Origin: Pseudomonas viridiflava
Lineage (GTDB): Bacteria; Pseudomonadota; Gammaproteobacteria; Pseudomonadales; Pseudomonadaceae
Assembly (NCBI RefSeq): GCF_900580865.1
Contig: NZ_UTBZ01000216.1
Span: forward strand, 46,548 to 110,547
DNA: 64,000 nt
Direction: 5' to 3'
Part shown: positions 8,790 to 18,356 of the stretch, in pieces
Layout: every line of letters starts with the position of its first letter
How positions within the stretch are numbered: the first letter of the stretch is position 1
Notes under the pieces: model-generated
The model's input: only the letters and a program-made list of their open reading frames with translations
Database searches by the model: none
Told to the model about the DNA's origin: nothing
Position numbers and translations under genes: made by a program

Positions 8790-10186
8790 AAGCGTCGAGG
8801 GAAAACGACTTCGTTTATCAGGCGGTGTATCGATATCTGACGTTGCTGATAGACGAGGCGGGGAATGGTGCGGCGGTGCGCTTGCCCTCACTGCGTCAAC
8901 TGGCTGATCGACTCAACGTGTCGATCTCGACTGTCCAGTACGCCTATTCGCTGCTGGAAAAGGAAGGGCGGGTGTATTCGATCGCCAAGTCCGGTTACTA
9001 CGCGCAAGCGTTGCATGTGATGGATTCGCCAGAAAGTGGCAGTGATTTGCTGGAAACCGTTTACGTCAACGCAAGGCGCCCGGGCATGTGTGTGCTCAGC
9101 GCTGATGAACCGGCCTCATTGCAACCGCTCGACAGTCCGTTGTTAACGCTGGAGCGGGAGCTGCTGCGCCAGTATCCGCGCCAGCCGCAAGCGCTGGTGC
9201 AACCCTGCGGTGAGCTGGAGTTGCGTACGGTACTCGCCGCTCGTTACACCTCGTCAACCGCCAACTATTGGCGAGCGGATGACGTTTACATTGGCGCAGA
9301 CCTGCGCGGGGTCCTGGAAATACTGATTGCAGTGCTTGAATTGCGTCGGGCCACTGTGATCGTTGAATCGCCCTGTGACTGGGTGATTTTACGTTTGTTG
9401 GCCGCCGCCGAGGTGCGTGTCATCGAGTTGCCACTGCTCGCTGGCGGCCTGATAGATCCACAGCGGCTGGAGTCGCTGCTCAAGAGCGAGTCGGTGCGTT
9501 TGATTCTGTTGTCATCGGCGTTGAGCATGCCCCGGGGCAGCCTTATACCGCTGAGCAACCAGCAGACAATTGCGCATTTGCTCGGGCGACATGGCACCTG
9601 GGTGCTGGAGAACGATTGTTACAGCGAACTCCATGAAGGCGGTGCCCCCCAACGGTTGCGTGACTGGCTGGATCCTGACCGTTTGCTGGTGTTTTCCACG
9701 TTCGAGAAATTCATTGGCGCCGAGGCACCTTTCGGCTTTCTGCTGTCACGTCATTGGCGCAATGAGTTACAGCGACACTTCCTGTTGCGCGCGTTTCGTT
9801 TGTCGCCGATCCGCCAGAAAGCCATTGCCAGACTATTGGGAGGAGGCCGGCTGGATCAGCATCTGTTGGTATTGCGGCGAATGCTCAAGGAGCGTCGTAC
9901 GCAATTGATCGAGTTGTTGCGCGAGCGACTTGGCGATGCGTTGCAGATTGTCGAGCCCGAGGGTGGGGCGACCGTATGGGTACGCTCGTTGCGTTCGGTG
10001 AACATGGGCCATGTGTTTCAGCACCTGCTCAGGCAGCAGATCATTATTGCACCGGGCGAGCTGTTCAGCCTGCAGGGCCTGCATGCGCAGCATGTGCGTT
10101 TGAGTCCGCTGAGCCATGGCGAGCATGATCTGGCCAGTGTGGTCGGATTGCTCGGTGACGCCTTGCGCCTGGCGCCCGGTGACTAA
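8786..10186 (+). CDS. MocR/GntR-type regulator with aminotransferase-like domain
   Basis: PLP-dependent transcriptional regulator, 466 residues. A GntR winged helix-turn-helix occupies residues ~10-80 (with the typical LPSLRQLADRLNVS core). A fold-type I aminotransferase-like domain follows from ~120 to the end. The cofactor signature is visible: an E-N-D-C-Y-S motif with the ring-binding Asp near residue 275, and a Lys in the S-T-F-E-K-F block near residue 310. The tyrosine sits one place later than in the E-D-D-Y-D type, as in YdcR-like members. The GTG at 8786 is the first start after an in-frame stop at 8759. The effector and target are unknown. Confidence 0.85.
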   Translation: MKASRENDFVYQAVYRYLTLLIDEAGNGAAVRLPSLRQLADRLNVSISTVQYAYSLLEKEGRVYSIAKSGYYAQALHVMDSPESGSDLLETVYVNARRPGMCVLSADEPASLQPLDSPLLTLERELLRQYPRQPQALVQPCGELELRTVLAARYTSSTANYWRADDVYIGADLRGVLEILIAVLELRRATVIVESPCDWVILRLLAAAEVRVIELPLLAGGLIDPQRLESLLKSESVRLILLSSALSMPRGSLIPLSNQQTIAHLLGRHGTWVLENDCYSELHEGGAPQRLRDWLDPDRLLVFSTFEKFIGAEAPFGFLLSRHWRNELQRHFLLRAFRLSPIRQKAIARLLGGGRLDQHLLVLRRMLKERRTQLIELLRERLGDALQIVEPEGGATVWVRSLRSVNMGHVFQHLLRQQIIIAPGELFSLQGLHAQHVRLSPLSHGEHDLASVVGLLGDALRLAPGD

Positions 10187-10291
10187 CGTTAAAAAACATC
10201 GGGAGAGTGCTGGATAGATCCCATCGCACTGCGGTCAAACTGCCAGTAAACTGCGCTCTATTCCTGAACCACTCTATTTCAGAGGTTTTGC

Positions 10292-11935
10292 ATGACACTC
10301 AGTCCTTTTGCGGGCAAACCGGCACCAGCAGAATTGTTGGTCGATATCCCGCGACTGGTAACGGCTTACTACACGGGACAGCCCGACGCCTCGATTTCCA
10401 CTCAGCGTGTGGCATTCGGAACATCCGGACACCGAGGCAGCTCGTTCGACTTGAGTTTCAACGAGTGGCACGTTCTGGCCATCAGCCAGGCGATCTGCCT
10501 GTACCGCGAAGCCCAAGGGATCACCGGTCCGCTGTTTGTCGGCATCGACACCCACGCACTGTCGACCCCGGCCGGGGCCAGCGCGCTGGAAGTACTGGGC
10601 GCCAACGGTGTGACCGTAATGATCGCCGAAGGTGATGAATACACGCCGACACCCGCCATTTCTCACGCCATTCTCTGCTACAACCGTGGCCGCACTTCGG
10701 GCCTGGCGGACGGCATCGTCATCACGCCGTCGCACAACCCGCCACAAAGCGGCGGTTACAAATACAACCCAACCAACGGCGGGCCGGCCGACACCCACAT
10801 CACCAAGTGGATCGAAGCCAAGGCCAATGAACTGTTGGCTGCCAAACTCGCTGGTGTCAAACGCATCAGTTACGAGCAGGCGCTCAAAGCCAGCACCACC
10901 CATCGTCACGACTACGTGAACACCTACGTTGCCGACCTGATCAACGTGATCGATTTCGACGCCATTCGTGACGCCAAACTGCGTCTAGGCGTTGATCCGC
11001 TGGGCGGAGCAGGGGTGCGCTACTGGTCGGCAATTGCCGAGCATTACCGTCTGGACCTGGATGTGGTGAATAAGGAAGTCGATTCGACCTTCCGTTTCAT
11101 GACCGTCGATTGGGATGGCCAGATTCGCATGGACCCGTCGTCGAGCCACGCGATGCAAGGCCTGATCGGTCTGAAAGAGCGCTTCGACGTCGCTTTCGCC
11201 TGCGACCCCGATCACGACCGCCACGGTATCGTCACGCCGTCAGGTGGTTTGCTCGCCCCGAACAACTATCTGGCGGTGTCGATCGATTACCTGTTCCAGA
11301 ACCGCCCGCAGTGGCGCGCGGATGCCGGCGTGGGTAAAACCGTGGTCAGCAGCGGTCTGATCGATCGCGTTGCCAAGCGTTTGGGTCGTCGTCTGTACGA
11401 AGTCCCGGTTGGCTTCAAATGGTTCGCTGACGGCTTGTTCGATGGTTCGCTGGGTTTCGGTGGTGAAGAGAGCGCTGGCGCATCGTTCCTGCGCAAGGAC
11501 GGTGGTGTGTGGAGCACCGACAAGGATGGTTTGATCCCGGCATTGCTCGCCGCCGAGATGACCGCGCGCACCGGTCGCGATCCGAGCCAGGCCTACAAGG
11601 CATTAACCGATGAGCTGGGCGAGCCGTTCTCGGTACGCGTCGATGCCAAAGCCAATCCGGAGCAGAAAGCACTGCTGAGCAAATTGTCGCCTGCACAAGT
11701 CACCTCGACCGAACTGGCTGGCGAGAAAATCCAGAGCATTCTCAGCCATGCACCGGGCAACGATCAGGCGATCGGCGGTCTGAAGGTGATGACGGAAAAC
11801 GGCTGGTTCGCCGCGCGTCCGTCGGGCACTGAAGACATCTACAAGATTTACGCTGAAAGTTTCATCAGCGACGACCACCTGAAACAGTTGGTCGTCGAAG
11901 CGCAGACGCTGGTGGATGGCGCCATCTCCGGCTGA
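10292..11935 (+). CDS. pgm: Phosphoglucomutase (alpha-D-glucose phosphate-specific)
   Basis: Interconverts glucose 1-phosphate and glucose 6-phosphate in the cytoplasm. It feeds glycogen, trehalose and sugar-nucleotide pathways. Its 547 residues match the usual bacterial Pgm length. Visible signatures are the phosphoserine loop T-P-S-H-N-P-P with Ser near 147, the metal loop D-P-D-H-D-R-H-G near 305, the sugar loop G-G-E-E-S-A-G near 390, and the C-terminal phosphate loop R-P-S-G-T-E-D. It appears monocistronic, with its own promoter region of about 100 bases and a strong terminator that it shares with the converging pirin gene. Confidence 0.95.
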   Translation: MTLSPFAGKPAPAELLVDIPRLVTAYYTGQPDASISTQRVAFGTSGHRGSSFDLSFNEWHVLAISQAICLYREAQGITGPLFVGIDTHALSTPAGASALEVLGANGVTVMIAEGDEYTPTPAISHAILCYNRGRTSGLADGIVITPSHNPPQSGGYKYNPTNGGPADTHITKWIEAKANELLAAKLAGVKRISYEQALKASTTHRHDYVNTYVADLINVIDFDAIRDAKLRLGVDPLGGAGVRYWSAIAEHYRLDLDVVNKEVDSTFRFMTVDWDGQIRMDPSSSHAMQGLIGLKERFDVAFACDPDHDRHGIVTPSGGLLAPNNYLAVSIDYLFQNRPQWRADAGVGKTVVSSGLIDRVAKRLGRRLYEVPVGFKWFADGLFDGSLGFGGEESAGASFLRKDGGVWSTDKDGLIPALLAAEMTARTGRDPSQAYKALTDELGEPFSVRVDAKANPEQKALLSKLSPAQVTSTELAGEKIQSILSHAPGNDQAIGGLKVMTENGWFAARPSGTEDIYKIYAESFISDDHLKQLVVEAQTLVDGAISG

Positions 11936-11954
11936 TGATGTTGGCAAGCGCATG

Positions 11955-11990
11955 AAAAAAGGGGCAACCGTGATGGATGCCCCTTTTTTT
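11955..11990. terminator. Bidirectional terminator between pgm and pirin genes
   Basis: A six-A run, the stem GGGGCA/TGCCCC and a seven-T run make a symmetric terminator that can serve both converging genes. Confidence 0.85.
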
Positions 11991-12007
11991 GCCTGCGTTT
12001 CAAGCCA

Positions 12008-12703
12008 TCAAGCCAGATCCACCAAGACGATTTCGCTGTCCTCGATGGCCGTAACGCTCAACACTCGCTCATGCGCGACTGCCACACCGTCTCGAGCTTG
12101 TGCGCGCAAGCCGTTGACTTCAATCACACCAGTGGCCGGTACCAGATACGCGCGACGACTTTCGTCCAAATGATATTCCGCGGTTTCACCCGCCTTGAGA
12201 TTGGCCGCAACCAACCGTGCATCGGCACGAATCCGCAGGCTTTGGTCATCGCCATGCTTGCCGCTGGCCAAGGTGACAAAGCCTTCACGCTGGCCTTTCG
12301 GGAACGGCTTTGCGCCCCACGATGGCGGTGCGCCGGTCTCTGTTGGCAGAATCCAGATCTGGAAGATCTTGGTGTCTTTCGCTTCCAGGTTGTATTCGCT
12401 GTGAGCGATGCCGGTGCCGGCACTCATTACCTGGACGTCGCCAGCCTCGGTGCGGCCCTTGTTGCCCAGATTATCCTGGTGGGTAATTGCGCCTTCACGG
12501 ACATAGGTGATGATTTCCATGTCGCGGTGTGGATGCTGCGGAAAGCCAGTGCCCGCCGCGATCACGTCATCGTTCCACACCCGCAGGTTGCCCCAGTTCA
12601 TACGCTGAGGGTCGTAGTACTCGGCGAACGAAAAGTGATGGTGGGCATCCAGCCAGCCGTGATGGGCTCCGCCCAGCGAGCTGAAAGGTCTGAGTTCAAG
12701 CAT
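12008..12703 (-). CDS. Pirin family protein (YhhW/quercetinase-like bicupin)
   Basis: Bicupin metal protein of 231 residues. The N-terminal cupin shows the metal ligands of the family: H-P-H-R-D-M-E near residue 55 and a His/Glu pair in the G-T-G-I-A-H-S-E block near residue 100. Bacterial pirins of this type have been described as quercetin 2,3-dioxygenases or redox-linked regulators; the physiological substrate cannot be read from sequence. The ATG at 12703 has a strong GAGGAG site. The longer frame to 12748 adds 15 residues without a ribosome site. It stands alone, converging on pgm. Confidence 0.9.
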   Translation of the reverse strand: MLELRPFSSLGGAHHGWLDAHHHFSFAEYYDPQRMNWGNLRVWNDDVIAAGTGFPQHPHRDMEIITYVREGAITHQDNLGNKGRTEAGDVQVMSAGTGIAHSEYNLEAKDTKIFQIWILPTETGAPPSWGAKPFPKGQREGFVTLASGKHGDDQSLRIRADARLVAANLKAGETAEYHLDESRRAYLVPATGVIEVNGLRAQARDGVAVAHERVLSVTAIEDSEIVLVDLA

Positions 12704-12979
12704 GATCGTCTCCTCAAAAGGTTCGTCATGGGGCGTGATGAGTTGCACCCGACGCGATACCGGTGGTTTATGACGGCGATCTTCTATCAGTTAACTATCG
12801 ATAAAAAGCGTAAAAAGTGCTGCATTACCATCGAAAGGACTGATAGGAAAAGACTCGAAAGTATCTCATCCAACCTTCAGTTCATCGCCTAAACCAATGA
12901 CCTGTAAGCATTTCGCTAGAACTGCGCGACAAATGCAGACACCATAGCCGCAACAGCCTTACACACTGGAGCCATCAGC

Positions 12980-15454
12980 GTGGCGCAACACACCCCCGAT
13001 CTTCCTCCTGAACTTCGCCCATTGGCCGAGATGCCATGGATCAAACGCCTGGCAGCGCGCTTCTTCGGCCACGGCTTGACCCGTTTGCGCGCGCAGCACC
13101 GTGCATCGTGGTTGCACGGTCAGGCCGATGGCTTTCGCAGCGGGCATACCGCTGGCGTCGAATATGGCTTCAAGGAAGGCAAGCTTGAGGGGCTGGAAGA
13201 AGGCCGGCAGGTGCTGCTGATCCGTGACAGCCGCAACACTGAGCATCGCCCTCCCAGTGTCGATAACCATCTGTTTGACGATTGGCGCCTGCCGCTGACG
13301 GCCGAGCTGAAAAAGCGCATGAAGGCCGATTTCGCCCGTTTGCTGCCGGAGCATGCGCAGCCGAGCGCCGCGCAATGGAAGATGATTTTCAGCGAAACCC
13401 CGTCTACCTCAGTGGTTGCAGGCGCAGGCGCGGGCAAATCGACCACGCTGGTGCTGCGCATCCTCTTGCTCAACCACTATCTGGGTTTTGAGCTGGACTC
13501 GATGACCGTGGTGACCTTCACCCGTGAGTCGCGCAAGGATTTCATCAATAAACTGATGGAACTGTTTGCCCTCTGGGGGCAGGCGCTGAACCTGCGCCAG
13601 GCACGCGACCTGGTGCGCACCTTCCACTCGCGCATTTTGCCGATGGTGCGCAGCTTGCCGGGTTTCGAACGTCTGCAGGCCTTTGAAAACCTTAGTCACC
13701 GGGTACAAGGTGATGAGCAGGAGGTCGACAGTAACCCGTTCGACCTGCGTATCAACGATGCACAACGTCAGCAACTCAACGCCTGTTATCACCGCTTGTT
13801 CAATGACGACGAGCGTTTCCGTCAGTTGATTCAGCCACTGTCACGCGCCGGTTTGCAACTCAAGGAACTGGAGCGTGATCACCCCGACGTTCAGAAGCGC
13901 GTAGCGGTGACGGAACTGGCCTCCCGGCGCGACGAAGAACTGTGCGATGTCATCGAAGATCTGTGGTTCCGCGCTGGCGCCTGGCCAATCAAGGGCATTG
14001 AGCCGAACCGGCAGAGTTTCGATATCAACGGGGCAAAATTTCATTGCCATGGTTACATTCCGAGCCTGGATGCCTGGGTGGTGCTCGGCTTCGATCCGCG
14101 GGAAAACCCGCAGGTGAGCCGGCCAAACGCCAAGCTCAGCGTGCGCGCAGAGTGGGCAGTCAAGCGCACCCTGTTTCAAGCTTTCTGTCGTAAGCCTTTG
14201 ATTTGGCTGGACAGTTATGAATCATCGAAGCGTGTTCTGGCAACATTGGCGGGCGATGCCAGCGCCGGGCCGGGCTTTGATTACAAAGTCAAAGGTGAAC
14301 TGGCTTCCGCGCCGTTGCTTGACTGTTTCGTGGCGGCGGCAGGCTTCATCGAGAATCTCGGCCTGGACGTACCAGACGCGGTCGCTCGCATGAGTTTTGC
14401 CAAAGACGATCCGGACCGGTTTTTCTTTGAGGCACTGAGTTTGTTCTGGCGGGCATTTGAAGATCATCTGCTGGATCAGAAACCGCCGATCATGACCTAC
14501 AACCGGATGTTTGCGCTGTTCAGCGAGCATTCGCCGGAAAACCTCAAGCTGTTGAGCGATGAGTTGCTACGGCCGCTGTCGCACCTGATGATCGATGAGT
14601 TTCAGGACGTATCACCGCAGATCGTTTCGTGGATCCGCGCCAGCCTCACGGAAATCCGCAGCCGCGGCCCGGCCATGCATGTCGGGCGGGGCGCGCAGCG
14701 TTCGTCGCTGTTGTGCGTCGGTGATGACTGGCAGTCGATTTACGGCTGGCGCGGCAGTTCGCCGAGTTACTTCATGGCGTTCGACAAGGAGTTCCCGTCG
14801 CCGAGCACCACGCGGGTGATGCTCAGTGACAACTACCGCAGCCACCAGCACATCATCGATGCCGCTGAGCACATTGTGCGCGCCGCGCCAGCGATTCCGG
14901 GCAAAAAGGCCAAGGCCAGCGGCGCACCCAAACCGTTGCAGCCGGTCAACGTGCTGGAGCGCGACGATCAGGCCTTGGGGCAGCGCCTCGCCGAGCACTA
15001 TCGTCAGGGGCATTCAATCTTGATGCTTTATCGAAAAAGCAGCGATAAGTTATTGATTGAGGAGCATATTCAGTCAGTAGTTAATGTTGATTCGAGCTTG
15101 CCGTATGAAGCGCGGCGCCTCAAGCAACTCACCTACCACAGCGCCAAAGGCTTGCAGGCGGATGCGGTGTTTTTGCTCGGTGACTGTCAGCACTTGACCA
15201 GTTCGCCCTACAAGAACCAGGTCTACCGCATGGCAGGTTTGGGCAAGTCCGGCGACAGCGAGCCGTATGACAGTGCGCAAAAGGATGAGATTCTGCGCCT
15301 GGCTTATGTCGGCATTACGCGGGCTGTCAGCCATTGCTATTGGTATGTCGAACCGCAGGAAACGCAAGCAGTGAACATGCCTCGGGCATCCGACCGGGTG
15401 GCCAAGGGCAAGCCGTTTTTCGTTGATCATCGAACGGCCAAGCAAAGCGCATAA
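12980..15454 (+). CDS. UvrD/Rep-family (SF1A) DNA helicase with N-terminal GX3 repeat
   Basis: ATP-dependent 3'-5' DNA helicase family, 824 residues. Walker A is G-A-G-A-G-K-S near residue 153. The Walker B region reads M-I-D-E-F-Q-D near residue 537, followed by the G-D-D-W-Q-S-I-Y-G-W-R-G motif III block near residue 580. A C-terminal motif V/VI region (Y-H-S-A-K-G and Y-V-G-I-T-R-A) is present. A long insert separates the two halves of domain 1. Ahead of the motor, residues 47-75 carry eight glycines exactly four residues apart. The start is a GTG with GGAG upstream. A strong terminator follows, so it is monocistronic. It is shorter than UvrD or RecB and may be a specialised repair helicase. 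Confidence 0.88.
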   Translation: MAQHTPDLPPELRPLAEMPWIKRLAARFFGHGLTRLRAQHRASWLHGQADGFRSGHTAGVEYGFKEGKLEGLEEGRQVLLIRDSRNTEHRPPSVDNHLFDDWRLPLTAELKKRMKADFARLLPEHAQPSAAQWKMIFSETPSTSVVAGAGAGKSTTLVLRILLLNHYLGFELDSMTVVTFTRESRKDFINKLMELFALWGQALNLRQARDLVRTFHSRILPMVRSLPGFERLQAFENLSHRVQGDEQEVDSNPFDLRINDAQRQQLNACYHRLFNDDERFRQLIQPLSRAGLQLKELERDHPDVQKRVAVTELASRRDEELCDVIEDLWFRAGAWPIKGIEPNRQSFDINGAKFHCHGYIPSLDAWVVLGFDPRENPQVSRPNAKLSVRAEWAVKRTLFQAFCRKPLIWLDSYESSKRVLATLAGDASAGPGFDYKVKGELASAPLLDCFVAAAGFIENLGLDVPDAVARMSFAKDDPDRFFFEALSLFWRAFEDHLLDQKPPIMTYNRMFALFSEHSPENLKLLSDELLRPLSHLMIDEFQDVSPQIVSWIRASLTEIRSRGPAMHVGRGAQRSSLLCVGDDWQSIYGWRGSSPSYFMAFDKEFPSPSTTRVMLSDNYRSHQHIIDAAEHIVRAAPAIPGKKAKASGAPKPLQPVNVLERDDQALGQRLAEHYRQGHSILMLYRKSSDKLLIEEHIQSVVNVDSSLPYEARRLKQLTYHSAKGLQADAVFLLGDCQHLTSSPYKNQVYRMAGLGKSGDSEPYDSAQKDEILRLAYVGITRAVSHCYWYVEPQETQAVNMPRASDRVAKGKPFFVDHRTAKQSA

Positions 15455-15459
15455 GCCAC

Positions 15460-15488
15460 AAAAAAGCCCGCATCGCTGCGGGCTTTTT
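15460..15488 (+). terminator. Intrinsic terminator of the helicase gene
   Basis: A run of A, the perfect stem GCCCGCA/TGCGGGC with loop TCGC, then five T. It could also serve the converging small gene at 15505. Confidence 0.88.
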
Positions 15489-15504
15489 GTTTTGAATCAT
15501 AAGC

Positions 15505-15777
15505 TTATGCGTAACTCCTGAGAGACTCTGGAGGTATGAACGCTTCCAGCTCGTCCTCCACAGCCTCGATAATTCGCTCGACATCCGCTGCATTCATCAC
15601 CGTCGCGCACGGGATGCCAGCAATGGCGATCATCGTTTCGCCACTGGCACGATCGAAAAGACGGGCGATCATGCTGCCCGGCGCGTCCATCGTCGCCTCG
15701 AAACCCATGGGATGAAAATGCCAGCGCATCAGCTGGCATGCATTGGGGAACGTGACTTTGCTTGACCCTTTATTCAT
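15505..15777 (-). CDS. Small DUF1652-like protein
   Basis: A 90-residue protein without signal peptide. It resembles the Pseudomonas-restricted DUF1652 family: an N-terminal helix, a conserved F-x-P-x-G core, a central two-strand segment with a D-x-x-S-G-x-x-x turn, and a C-terminal acidic helix. The function of the family is unknown. It converges with the helicase gene and stands alone. The family call is from pattern memory, not a search. Confidence 0.68.
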   Translation of the reverse strand: MNKGSSKVTFPNACQLMRWHFHPMGFEATMDAPGSMIARLFDRASGETMIAIAGIPCATVMNAADVERIIEAVEDELEAFIPPESLRSYA

Positions 15778-16040
15778 GTGTTGCCCGCCTTCTTCATCGA
15801 GCGCTTCCGTTTGCTCATGTTAGGTGGGAAGAGCCTTCATTGGCTCAACCGGTGACTGACGTTAAAAGTAGCATCTGCATGTGAAATTCCTGTGAGATTT
15901 TTCAGTTCATTTTGCGATTGCTTCGCATTTTTTGATGTAAGTCACGGCCTACGCAATCGTCGCCAAAGTGCCACTACGGATTAGTTATTGAAGGCCGTGC
16001 CGAACTTGGGCAAGCTCGGTTCTTTTTCGCCGAGTCCTTT

Positions 16041-16856
16041 ATGCACGCCGACGACGACGGCCCAGAACAGACCCAGGCCACGGCGGCCACGGTCATGCGC
16101 TATCACCTGAGCTGGAAGCACCGCGACCTCGACAGCGTCATGGCGCTGTACCACCCGGACATCCAGTACAACGATTTCTTCCAGAACCGGGTGCTCGGTC
16201 TCGATGAGTTGCGTGAATACGTGCGCGTGAGCATGCCGCGCGAATCCGACGAAGCGCTCGAGCATTGCGACCGCATTCGCGTCGATGGCAACACCGCGTT
16301 CATCCAATATGAAGTGACGCTGCGCGGTGGTGAAGGGTTGGTGTCGTTTCGTTCCAGCGAAGCGATCACGGTCAGGGACGGGCTGATCTGGCGCGTCAAT
16401 GAATACGCTTCATTGGTGCGCGCGCAGTCCGCCAGCACAACGGTACCCAGTCAGCGTCCAGCGGCCAGCCGCCTGGGCCTGTCGCCGCGCCAGTTGAGCT
16501 TCATGGCCGAAGACCTGCAGCAGTACTTCGAAAAACAGCAACCGTACCTCGATCCAGAACTTGATTTGCAGCGGGTGGCGAAGGAGTGCGGGTACAGCCG
16601 CAATCAGATTTCCTATCTGCTCAATCAGGTGCTCGGGCAAAGCTTCTATCGCTACGTCAATCAGGCGCGCCTGCAACATCTGCTGCGCTCGCTCGACAAC
16701 GCCATGCCACCGCTGCGCATCGATGAGCTGGCGTTCGCCGCCGGTTTCAATTCGTTGTCGGCGTTCTATAGCTGTTTCCGCCAGCACACCGGCCAGTCGC
16801 CCAAGGCTTACGCGAAACAAATTTCTTTGCGGGCACGCGCGCAAGACATCGACTGA
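16041..16856 (+). CDS. AraC-type regulator with N-terminal SnoaL/NTF2-like domain
   Basis: Transcriptional regulator of 271 residues. Residues ~10-125 look like a SnoaL/NTF2-like cone fold (the Y-H-L-S-W-K-H-R-D start, then a Y-H-P-D-I-x-Y strand). Residues ~155-265 form an AraC/XylS double helix-turn-helix ending in the usual F-x-S-x-S-x-F-Y-x-x-F-R-x-x-x-G-x-S-P signature. The NTF2-like pocket is probably the ligand sensor. It lies 52 bases before the FAD oxidoreductase on the same strand, so it likely controls the amine-utilisation group downstream. The start at 16041 lacks a strong ribosome site, so a different start is possible. Confidence 0.85.
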   Translation: MHADDDGPEQTQATAATVMRYHLSWKHRDLDSVMALYHPDIQYNDFFQNRVLGLDELREYVRVSMPRESDEALEHCDRIRVDGNTAFIQYEVTLRGGEGLVSFRSSEAITVRDGLIWRVNEYASLVRAQSASTTVPSQRPAASRLGLSPRQLSFMAEDLQQYFEKQQPYLDPELDLQRVAKECGYSRNQISYLLNQVLGQSFYRYVNQARLQHLLRSLDNAMPPLRIDELAFAAGFNSLSAFYSCFRQHTGQSPKAYAKQISLRARAQDID

Positions 16857-16908
16857 GCACAGCCACTAGGATCGACGCCATCGAAGGTTTTCAGTGGCGG
16901 AGTCTTGC

Positions 16909-18315
16909 ATGCCGGCGTGGCGCACTATCAGTTTGTGGATGGATCAACTCGATGAGCCGCTGACCGCGCGGCCCGAGCTTGAGCGAGATCTGGACGTCGA
17001 CGTGGCGATCATCGGCGCGGGTTACACCGGGCTGTGGACCGCGTACTACCTGAAGAAACTGGCACCGGGTCTCGACATTGCGATTGTCGAGGCACAGACC
17101 GCCGGTTTCGGTGCTTCCGGGCGCAATGGCGGCTGGCTGATGGGCAACCTGCTCGGCGAGGATCGCTTGCTGGCCGGGCTGTCGCCAGAGCAGCGTCGCG
17201 CGTCCTTCGATCTGCTGCACAGCATTCCCGATGAAGTGGAAGTTGTCCTTGAACGCGAAGGCATCGACTGCGATTACCGCAAGGGCGGCGTGTTGTATTG
17301 CGCGGCGCGCTATCCAGAGCAGGAAGCCACGCTGCGTGAATATCTGGCCAAGCTGCACGCCCAGGGCCTGACCGACGACGATTACCGCTGGCTCAGCCCC
17401 GAGCAACTCGCCCAGCAGATTCGCGTCGCCAAGCCTTATGGCGGGATTTACGCGCCACATGTGGCGACCATCCACCCGGCGAAACTGGTGCGCGGTCTGG
17501 CGCGCACCGTGCAGAACATGGGTGTGAAAATCTACGAAAACAGCCCGGTCACCCATTGGCAGTCGGGCAGCTTGCGCACCGCCAAAGCCAGCGTGCGCAG
17601 TCGCTGGATCGTACCGGCCGTGGAAGGTTATTCGGTGACGCTGCCACCGCTGGGCCGTTATCAATTGCCGGTGCAAAGCCTGATCGTCGCCACCGAACCC
17701 TTGTCTGCCGCGACTTGGGACGAAATCGGCCTCAGCCGGGGTCAGGCATTCAGCGAGTTCAGTCGTCAGGTTACCTACGGCCAGCGCAGCGGTGACAACC
17801 GCCTGATCTTCGGCGCACGCGGTGGTTATCAGTTCGCTGGCAAGTTGCGGCATAACTTCGATCTGACCCGCGATGAAGTCGAGCTGCGCCGCTATCTGTT
17901 CGGCGAACTGTTCCCGCAACTGAAAAACGTGCAGATCACCCACGCCTGGGGCGGCAACCTCGGCATGTCCCGGCACTTCAAACCGCACATGCTTTGCGAT
18001 CGCGCCAACGGCATCGCGCTGTCCGGCGGTTATGGCGGGGAGGGCGTCGGCGCCAGCAATCTCGGCGGCCGCACCCTGGCCGATCTGATTCTTGAGCGCG
18101 ACACCGAGCTGGTTCGCCAGCCATGGGTGCTGCCGGACGGCGGCATTCATGCACTGCGCGCCTGGGAGCCGGAGCCATGTCGCTGGCTCGGCTACAACGC
18201 GATCATCAAAAGCTTCGTCCATGAAGACCAGACCCTGGCCAACCCGGCCACCGCGCCATGGCGGCGCAAACTCGCCAGCCAGGTCGCGGGCTTCATGGAA
18301 GGTTTCATGCATTGA
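16909..18315 (+). CDS. FAD-dependent amine oxidoreductase (DAO/PuuB-like)
   Basis: Flavoprotein of 468 residues in the D-amino-acid-oxidase fold family, closest by eye to gamma-glutamylputrescine oxidase-like proteins. The dinucleotide-binding G-x-G-Y-T-G-L motif lies near residue 33, and the G-F-G-A-S-G-R-N-G-G-W flavin loop near residue 67. A second FAD contact, G-G-Y-G-G-E-G-V, lies near residue 370. It probably oxidises a polyamine or amino-acid derivative. The ATG at 16909 follows GGCGGAG at a proper distance; a GTG at 16894 is an alternative. It heads a group with a cupin and a polyamine-binding protein. Confidence 0.87.
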   Translation: MPAWRTISLWMDQLDEPLTARPELERDLDVDVAIIGAGYTGLWTAYYLKKLAPGLDIAIVEAQTAGFGASGRNGGWLMGNLLGEDRLLAGLSPEQRRASFDLLHSIPDEVEVVLEREGIDCDYRKGGVLYCAARYPEQEATLREYLAKLHAQGLTDDDYRWLSPEQLAQQIRVAKPYGGIYAPHVATIHPAKLVRGLARTVQNMGVKIYENSPVTHWQSGSLRTAKASVRSRWIVPAVEGYSVTLPPLGRYQLPVQSLIVATEPLSAATWDEIGLSRGQAFSEFSRQVTYGQRSGDNRLIFGARGGYQFAGKLRHNFDLTRDEVELRRYLFGELFPQLKNVQITHAWGGNLGMSRHFKPHMLCDRANGIALSGGYGGEGVGASNLGGRTLADLILERDTELVRQPWVLPDGGIHALRAWEPEPCRWLGYNAIIKSFVHEDQTLANPATAPWRRKLASQVAGFMEGFMH

Positions 18316-18356
18316 GCGTCGATTTAATTCAAGAAAGCCCAAAGACAGGTCAGACC

